64,000 nt of DNA from Actinomadura xylanilytica (lineage in GTDB: Bacteria > Actinomycetota > Actinomycetes > Streptosporangiales > Streptosporangiaceae), in the NCBI RefSeq assembly GCF_030283145.1, contig NZ_JASNWE010000001.1, positions 1,735,751 through 1,799,750 of the forward strand, given 5' to 3'. This document shows positions 58,872-64,000 of the stretch, in pieces. The translations under genes and the position numbers were made by a program. Numbering within the stretch: the stretch's first letter is position 1; each line of letters opens with the position of its first letter. Below the pieces are notes generated by a model. It ran no database searches. It was not told the origin of the DNA and worked only from the letters and a program-made list of their open reading frames with translations.

Positions 58872-60578
58872 TCATGGACGGGCCGCGGCCTCCTCCCTCG
58901 TGACGGTGGCCGCGTAGCGCGGCTCGGTGTCCAGGAGGTCCCGGTGCGCGCCCTCCGCGACGACGCGTCCGCGCTCGACGAACACGACGTGGTCGGCGCG
59001 GTCGAGCACGAGCGGGCTGGTCGTGCACACCACCGTGGTGCGGCCCGCCCGCGCCGGGCCGAGCCGGCCCGCGATGCGCGCCTCGGTGTGCGCGTCGACC
59101 GCGCTGGTCGGCTCGATCAGGACGAGCACCTCGTGGTCGGCGGCCAGGGCGCGCGCGAGCCGGAGCCGCTGCCGCTGCCCGCCGGAGAACTCCCGCCCGG
59201 CCTCGGCGACGTGCCCGTCCAGCCCGGACGCGGCCACGATGTCCTCGGCGCTCGCGGTGCGCAGCGCCCGGCCGAGCAGGTCGTCGCCGGACGCCTGCGT
59301 GCCGGTGCCGGTGGCCAGCGAGTCCCTGAGCGTCCCGGAGAACAGGCGGTCCTCGTTGACGGCCACCAGGATGCGCTCGCGTATCCCGGCGACGTCGGCG
59401 AGCGGCACGCCCCCGTAGGTCACCTCGCCGTCGGCGTACCGGCCGAGCCGGTCGGCGATCGCCTGCGCGTCGCGCGGCTCGGCCGCCGCGACGGCGGTGA
59501 ACACGCCCGGTCGGACGACCAGGCCGGACGCGACGTCGACCAGCTCGGCCGGGCCGTCCGGGCGGGCGGTGCCAGTACCGGGCAGCTCGGGGTCCATCGC
59601 CAGCATCCGGACGACCCGCGCGGCCGACACGTGGGCCTTGGTGAACTTGCCGGCGGCCTCGCCGAACGTCTTCAGCGGCTGGATCAGGAACACCGCGTAG
59701 CCGTAGAACGCGACCAGCTGCCCGACGCTGAGCGTCCCGTCCGCCGTGAACCGGGCGCCGACCCAGGTGACCAGCGCGACCAGCAGGCCGGGGAGCAGGA
59801 TCTCGGCGCCGCTCAGCATCGACTCGGCCCGCGCCACGTCCACGCCGGCCCGCCGCACCCGCTGCGACTCGGCCCGGTAGCGGCCCGCGAACAGCTTCTC
59901 GCCGCCGACGCCGCGCAGCACCCGGAGCCCGGCGACCAGGTCGGTCGCGTGGGTGTTCAGCTCGCCGATCAGCTCGCGGTGGCGGTGCTCGCGCTCGCGC
60001 AGGGGGCGCAGCAGCGGGGCCGCCGCCAGCAGGATCAGCGGCACACCGACCAGCACGATCAGGCCGAGCGGCGGCGAGGCGGCCAGCAGGATGATCGCCA
60101 CCACCACGACGGCCACGACCGAGCCCGCCCCGCGCGCCAGGATGTCGAGCGCGTCCCCGATGTGCGCGACGTCGGAGATCCCGACGCTCACCACCTCGCC
60201 GGCGCTGAGCCGCCGGTGCAGCGACGCGCCCAGCCTGGTCGACTGCCGGGTGACGACCTGGACAGTGCGGTACGCGGCCGACAGCCAGTTGAAGACCGCG
60301 ACGCGGTGCCGGGCGACGCCGCTCAGGGCCTGGACGACGCCGAGCGCGACCATCGCCCCCGTCCAGGCGAGCAGCGCCCGGGTGTCCTTGGCCGCCACCC
60401 CCTGGTCGATGGCCCGGCCGACCGCGGCGGGCATGAGCGCCTGGCTGAGCATCCAGACCACGCCGAGCAGGCCGCCCCAGGCGACGCCGCGCCGCTGGAC
60501 ACGGGCCAGCCAGAGCAGGTAGCGCGCCGGCGTCCGCTGGTCCGGCGTCCCAGGATCTTCGACCGGCAATGGCTTCAC
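58872..60578 (-). CDS. ABC exporter half-transporter with degenerate ATP site
   Basis: 568 residues, six helices (about 30-310) and an NBD. Where Walker A should be, the sequence is VRPGVFTAVAAAEPRD: no GxxGxGKST. Walker B is LVLIEPTSAVD (the first Asp replaced by Ile), the H-loop His is absent (VCTTSP), but the signature EFSGGQRQRLRLARAL is intact near 463. So it can only lend its signature to the ATP site of its partner (56933-58813). TTG/GTG alternatives exist, ATG 60578 is used. First gene of the two-gene operon. The pair resembles TM287/288-type heterodimers in its asymmetry, though here the degeneracy is more extreme. Confidence 0.85.
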   Translation of the reverse strand: MKPLPVEDPGTPDQRTPARYLLWLARVQRRGVAWGGLLGVVWMLSQALMPAAVGRAIDQGVAAKDTRALLAWTGAMVALGVVQALSGVARHRVAVFNWLSAAYRTVQVVTRQSTRLGASLHRRLSAGEVVSVGISDVAHIGDALDILARGAGSVVAVVVVAIILLAASPPLGLIVLVGVPLILLAAAPLLRPLREREHRHRELIGELNTHATDLVAGLRVLRGVGGEKLFAGRYRAESQRVRRAGVDVARAESMLSGAEILLPGLLVALVTWVGARFTADGTLSVGQLVAFYGYAVFLIQPLKTFGEAAGKFTKAHVSAARVVRMLAMDPELPGTGTARPDGPAELVDVASGLVVRPGVFTAVAAAEPRDAQAIADRLGRYADGEVTYGGVPLADVAGIRERILVAVNEDRLFSGTLRDSLATGTGTQASGDDLLGRALRTASAEDIVAASGLDGHVAEAGREFSGGQRQRLRLARALAADHEVLVLIEPTSAVDAHTEARIAGRLGPARAGRTTVVCTTSPLVLDRADHVVFVERGRVVAEGAHRDLLDTEPRYAATVTREEAAARP

Positions 60579-60940
60579 GGCTCGCAGACTATTTCGCCGC
60601 GGCCTGGGAACTCGACTGGTTTTCCGGCCCGGCGGGCGGGCCGGACCACGGCCGCCGCGGCCCCCCGAGCAGGGCCGGAACGGATGGGGATCAAGGGACG
60701 GGAGAGCTGGCGGAACGGTCCGGGTTCACGGTCCCGGGGGTGCGGGGGCACGAGCGGAGGCGCTAGGGTCAGAGCGTACGGAGCGACGCTCCTCCGCTCC
60801 TTGAGCCGGGACCACAGGCGGCTAGGCAGATGCCGCTGCCCGGCGCGGTCCGGCCCGCCGGACCCGCTCCGCGCGGGTCCCCACGGGACGGTCCGGCCGT
60901 TGCCAGTGCCGCCGCCCAGCCGACAGTCCGGAAGCTTTCT
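60579..60940. other. Divergent regulatory region, no gene seen
   Basis: 362 bases between the ABC operon start and the SpoIIE-type gene. Contains GGAGCGACGCTCC-type short inverted repeats around 60780-60800 and a TAGGGT at 60764-60769 that could be a -10 box. No tRNA, no small ORF with support. Confidence 0.4.
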
Positions 60941-62152
60941 GTGAGCACCACCAGCCATCAGGCGCATCCCCTCACTCCGGGGACCGAGGACAGGATCGAC
61001 CTGCTCCTCATCGACGAGGACCCCTCCGACGTGTTCCTCGTCGAGAAGATGCTGGCCGAGAGCGGCATGGACATCACGATGACCATCGCCGACGGCCTCG
61101 GCGCGGCGCGGGCCAAGCTGACCCGCCGCACCCAGTGCATCATCGTCGACCTGTCCGCCCCCGACACCGACCGGCTGGAGGGGCTGCGCGAGGTCCTGGC
61201 CATGTCCGGCTCCGCCGCGGTCGTGGTGCTGACCGGACTGAACGACAGCCACCTGGGCGTCCGCGCGGTCGCCGCCGGCGCCGAGGACTACCTGGTCAAG
61301 CAGGAGGTCGACGGGCCGCTGCTGGCCCGCGCGATCCGCTACTCGATCGAGCGCAAGCGGGCCGAGGAGACCGAGCGGCGGCTGGTCGAGGCGCGCATCC
61401 TGGGCCGCGAGAACGCGCGTTTGGAACGTGGCCTGCTGCCCGTCCCGCTGATCGACGACCCGACGCTGCAACACCACGCCCGCTACCGGCCGGGCCGTCG
61501 CCGGGCGCTGCTCGGCGGCGACTTCTACGACACCGTGCAGACCGAGGGCGGCGCGGTGCACCTGATGATCGGCGACGTGTCCGGGCACGGCCCGGACGAG
61601 GCCGCCCTCGGCGTGCAGCTCCGGATGGCCTGGCGCACGCTGGTGCTGGCCGGGCACGGCGGCGAGCAGCTCCTGGGCACCCTCGACACCGTCCTCGGGC
61701 ACGAGCGGCGCAGCGAGGAGATCTTCACCACGCTGTGCATGATCACCATCGCGCCGTCCGGCCGCACCGCGCGGATGCACCTGGCCGGGCATCCGGCGCC
61801 GCTGCTGTTCCGCGACGACGGCGGCCCCCTAGTGGCCGCGCTGCCCGAGTACGCGCACGGCCCGGCGCTCGGCCTGGTGACCGGCGCCGAGTGGCCCACC
61901 ACCGAGATCGACCTCGGCGAGGACTGGGGCCTGATGCTCTACACCGACGGCCTGATCGAGGGCCGGATCGGCGCGGGCGCGGCCCGGCTCGGCACCGACG
62001 GGCTGGTCGGGCTGGCCCGCCGGGCCCGCGAGCGCGGCACCCGCGGGCGGGCGCTCATCGACGAGCTGGTCGCCGAGGTCGAGCAGCTCAACGGCGACGC
62101 CCTCACCGACGACCTGGCCGTGCTGCTGCTCACCCGGCGGCCCCCGTCCTGA
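60941..62152 (+). CDS. Response regulator / SpoIIE-type PP2C phosphatase
   Basis: 403 residues. Residues 17-135 are a receiver domain: LLLIDEDPSD (acidic pair), IIVDLSAPD with the phosphoacceptor Asp near 70, YLVKQE with the Lys. A coiled helix (RSIERKRAEETERRLVEA region) links to a PP2C SpoIIE/RsbU-like phosphatase (about 175-400): GGDFYDTV, GDVSGHGPDEAALG, DDLAVLLL; metal-binding aspartates are intact. It probably dephosphorylates an anti-anti-sigma factor under control of an unlinked histidine kinase. GTG 60941 has GGAAG at 6 bases. Confidence 0.9.
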   Translation: MSTTSHQAHPLTPGTEDRIDLLLIDEDPSDVFLVEKMLAESGMDITMTIADGLGAARAKLTRRTQCIIVDLSAPDTDRLEGLREVLAMSGSAAVVVLTGLNDSHLGVRAVAAGAEDYLVKQEVDGPLLARAIRYSIERKRAEETERRLVEARILGRENARLERGLLPVPLIDDPTLQHHARYRPGRRRALLGGDFYDTVQTEGGAVHLMIGDVSGHGPDEAALGVQLRMAWRTLVLAGHGGEQLLGTLDTVLGHERRSEEIFTTLCMITIAPSGRTARMHLAGHPAPLLFRDDGGPLVAALPEYAHGPALGLVTGAEWPTTEIDLGEDWGLMLYTDGLIEGRIGAGAARLGTDGLVGLARRARERGTRGRALIDELVAEVEQLNGDALTDDLAVLLLTRRPPS

Positions 62153-62243
62153 CGGCCCGGCCGGGTGTCCGGGGCGTCCTGACCCGGGCGCCCTGACCCG
62201 CGAGTGTGCCGCGCGTCACGGAAAACCCGAGTTCCCGATGGAG

Positions 62244-62261
62244 TTGTGAGGTCACTCACCT
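62244..62261. promoter_or_regulatory. Rex-like dyad upstream of sdhC
   Basis: TTGTGAG-GTCA-CTCACCT resembles the redox-sensing Rex box TTGTGAA-N4-TTCACAA with three to four mismatches; GAGGT/ACCTC also forms a perfect 5-bp dyad at 62248-62262. It is about 120 bases upstream of sdhC. Weak evidence. Confidence 0.35.
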
Positions 62262-62366
62262 CCGCCCTCGTCCCTGGTGGCGCGGCACCCCGTACTGCAC
62301 TGCTCATAGCCTGCGGCTATCGGATCAAGTGCTGTGATGACTTGGAACTCTTCACCGGGGCGGACA

Positions 62367-62372
62367 TAACGT
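62367..62372 (+). promoter_or_regulatory. Putative -10 box of the sdh operon
   Basis: TAACGT, 7 bases before the GTG at 62380, with TTGGAA 19 bases further upstream as a possible -35. No ribosome binding site, so probably leaderless. The rest of 62153-62366 shows no gene. Confidence 0.45.
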
Positions 62373-62379
62373 TCGCGAC

Positions 62380-63069
62380 GTGGCTATAGCGATACCTGCG
62401 ATCTACCGCTCGACCGTCGGCAAGAAGGCCGTCATGGCCGTGACCGGCGGCATCCTCGTGCTCTTCCTGCTCATGCACATGATCGGGAATCTCAAGATCT
62501 TCCTTGGTGCCGAGGACTTCAACCATTACGCGCACTGGCTGCGCACGGTCGGCGAGCCCGCGGTCCCGCGCCGCACGGTGCTGACCGTCACCGAGATCGT
62601 GCTGGGCCTCGCGGTCGTGCTGCACATCTGGTCGGCGGTGTCGCTGGGCCGCCGGGCCCACGAGGCGCGGCCGGTGAAGTACCAGGCGAAGAAGAAGTCG
62701 CACGCGCAGGGCTACGCCATCCACACCATGCGGTACGGCGGGGTGACCATCCTGCTGTACATCATCTGGCACCTGCTGGACCTGACCTTCTTCGTGGTCA
62801 ACCCCAAGGGCGGCGACGCCACCCCGTACGAGCGGATGGTCGCCGACTTCGACCCGTCCCGCTGGTTCATCACCGTCTGGTACGTCGTGGCGATCCTGCT
62901 GGTCGGGCTGCACCTGCACCACGGCGTCTGGAGCGCGTTCCAGACGCTGGGGCTGCGCACCCCCCGCAGTGAGCGGGCCCTGCGCGGCCTCGCCGTCGCG
63001 GTCGCCGCCGTGGTGACCGCCGGCTTCATCTCCGTCCCCGTCTCCATCACCGCCGGATGGGTGAGCTGA
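62380..63069 (+). CDS. sdhC: Succinate dehydrogenase membrane anchor, cytochrome b type
   Basis: 229 residues with five helices. Haem-ligand histidines sit in [25 protein letters not shown] and [10 protein letters not shown], so it is a single-polypeptide, probably di-haem anchor (type B, menaquinone-linked), as in Bacillus-like and actinobacterial complex II. It passes electrons from succinate to menaquinone. GTG 62380 (leaderless), 2 bases before the sdhA start context; operon sdhC-sdhA-(sdhB expected outside the window). Confidence 0.92.
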   Translation: MAIAIPAIYRSTVGKKAVMAVTGGILVLFLLMHMIGNLKIFLGAEDFNHYAHWLRTVGEPAVPRRTVLTVTEIVLGLAVVLHIWSAVSLGRRAHEARPVKYQAKKKSHAQGYAIHTMRYGGVTILLYIIWHLLDLTFFVVNPKGGDATPYERMVADFDPSRWFITVWYVVAILLVGLHLHHGVWSAFQTLGLRTPRSERALRGLAVAVAAVVTAGFISVPVSITAGWVS

Positions 63070-63071
63070 AC

Positions 63072-64000
63072 ATGAGCGAGAGCTTCTACGAGCCGGGCGA
63101 GCCGCTGCGCGACGCCAAGGCGCCCGCGGGCCCGATCGAGGACCGCTGGACCACGCGCAAGTTCGAGGCCAAGCTGGTCAACCCGGCCAACAAGCGCAAG
63201 AAGAAGATCATCATCATCGGCACCGGGCTGGCCGGCGGCTCGGCCGGCGCGACCCTCGGCGAGGCCGGCTACCAGGTCCAGCAGTTCTGCTTCCAGGACA
63301 GCCCGCGCCGCGCCCACTCGATCGCCGCGCAGGGCGGCATCAACGCCGCCAAGAACTACCGCAACGACGGCGACAGCGTGCACCGGCTGTTCTACGACAC
63401 CGTCAAGGGCGGCGACTTCCGCGCCCGTGAGTCCAACGTGCACCGGCTCGCCGAGATCTCCACCCAGATCATCGACCAGTGCGTCGCGCAGGGCGTCCCG
63501 TTCGCCCGCGAGTACGGCGGCCTGCTCGACAACCGCTCGTTCGGCGGCACCCAGGTCTCCCGGACGTTCTACGCCCGCGGCCAGACCGGGCAGCAGCTCC
63601 TGCTGGGCGCCTACCAGGCGCTGATGCGGCAGGTGGACGCCGGGAACGTGGAGCTGTTCGCGCGGCACGAGATGCTCGACCTGATCATGGAGGACGGCCG
63701 GGCCCGCGGCGTCGTCGTCCGCGACCTGATCAACGGCGAGATCAAGCACTACACCGCCGACGCGGTGGTGCTGGCGTCCGGCGGCTACGGGAACGTGTAC
63801 TTCCTGTCCACCAACGCCATGGGGTCCAACGTCACCGCGTCCTGGCGGGCGCACCGGCACGGCGCCTACTTCGCCAACCCCTGCTACACCCAGATCCACC
63901 CGACCTGCATCCCGGTCAGCGGCGACCACCAGTCGAAGCTGACGCTGATGTCGGAGTCGCTGCGCAACGACGGCCGGGTGTGGGTGCCGGAGAAGGCCGG
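63072..64000 (+). CDS. sdhA: Succinate dehydrogenase flavoprotein subunit, N-terminal part
   Basis: Starts at ATG 63072 and runs off the right edge (309 codons visible). FAD-binding [17 protein letters not shown] near residue 46, then [14 protein letters not shown], in which the His would bind FAD covalently, and [12 protein letters not shown]. The presence of [11 protein letters not shown], with residues of the substrate site, fits type B SdhA/FrdA. Its start overlaps no gene; GGGTGAGC before the sdhC stop could serve as ribosome binding site. Enzyme oxidises succinate to fumarate. Confidence 0.92.
   Translation, partial: MSESFYEPGEPLRDAKAPAGPIEDRWTTRKFEAKLVNPANKRKKKIIIIGTGLAGGSAGATLGEAGYQVQQFCFQDSPRRAHSIAAQGGINAAKNYRNDGDSVHRLFYDTVKGGDFRARESNVHRLAEISTQIIDQCVAQGVPFAREYGGLLDNRSFGGTQVSRTFYARGQTGQQLLLGAYQALMRQVDAGNVELFARHEMLDLIMEDGRARGVVVRDLINGEIKHYTADAVVLASGGYGNVYFLSTNAMGSNVTASWRAHRHGAYFANPCYTQIHPTCIPVSGDHQSKLTLMSESLRNDGRVWVPEKA

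Overview
The window is very GC-rich, gene-dense actinomycete chromosome with strong G/C bias at third codon positions, frequent GTG/TTG starts and Shine-Dalgarno sequences of the GGAGG type. Mycothiol synthesis (mshB), a succinylase-type lysine/DAP pathway (dapC, dapD, dapE), several Ser/Thr kinases, DUF397/DUF5753 regulators and a VMAP-type conflict operon point to a filamentous actinomycete. Streptosporangiales, perhaps Thermomonosporaceae such as Actinomadura, is my best guess; that is inference, not proof. No rRNA, tRNA, CRISPR array or intact transposase was seen.

Layout. 1-4.8 kb: two LOG-family genes, dapE, a 4'-phosphopantetheinyl transferase, dapD and a membrane-anchored hypothetical. 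4.8-7.4 kb: a decayed accessory patch with gene remnants, three tandem overlapping DUF397 genes and their HTH/DUF5753 regulator split by a frameshift, opposite an anti-sigma-like ATPase. 7.7-16.9 kb: GtrA protein, acyl-CoA dehydrogenase with a divergent MerR regulator and a dyad between them, a five-gene operon ending in a membrane spermidine-synthase-like protein, an orphan hypothetical, then dapC and ferredoxin. 17-24.6 kb: a collagen-tailed polysaccharide deacetylase lipoprotein, enoyl-CoA hydratase, a methyltransferase, a core-less cysteinyl-tRNA-synthetase-like protein, a NADAR protein, a hydrolase and a quinone-oxidoreductase-like enzyme with a MerR-type promoter. 24.6-32.3 kb: YnfA, a lipoprotein/secreted protein/Ser-Thr kinase trio, a GT-C-like membrane protein, a membrane endonuclease/exonuclease/phosphatase-family protein and MmcQ/YjbR.

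32.47-39.09 kb is the most interesting block: a tightly coupled four-gene operon encoding a Trypco1 protein, a trypsin-VMAP fusion, a MoxR AAA+ ATPase and a 1178-residue vWA-like/FtsK-like/CbbX-like protein. This matches the predicted VMAP ternary conflict (immunity) systems of multicellular bacteria. A TetR/MFS efflux pair with twin operators follows.

41-56.8 kb: secreted protein, M6 metalloprotease, RraA-like protein, a pseudokinase, a divergent AsnC/ornithine aminotransferase pair, a PadR/DHA2-efflux pair with a dyad, flavin reductase, DUF6113, mshB, a 171-bp MITE-like element abutting the stop codon of a Ser/Thr kinase, and an S9 peptidase. 56.9-64 kb: a heterodimeric ABC exporter with one degenerate ATP site, a response-regulator/SpoIIE phosphatase, and sdhC-sdhA, cut by the right edge.
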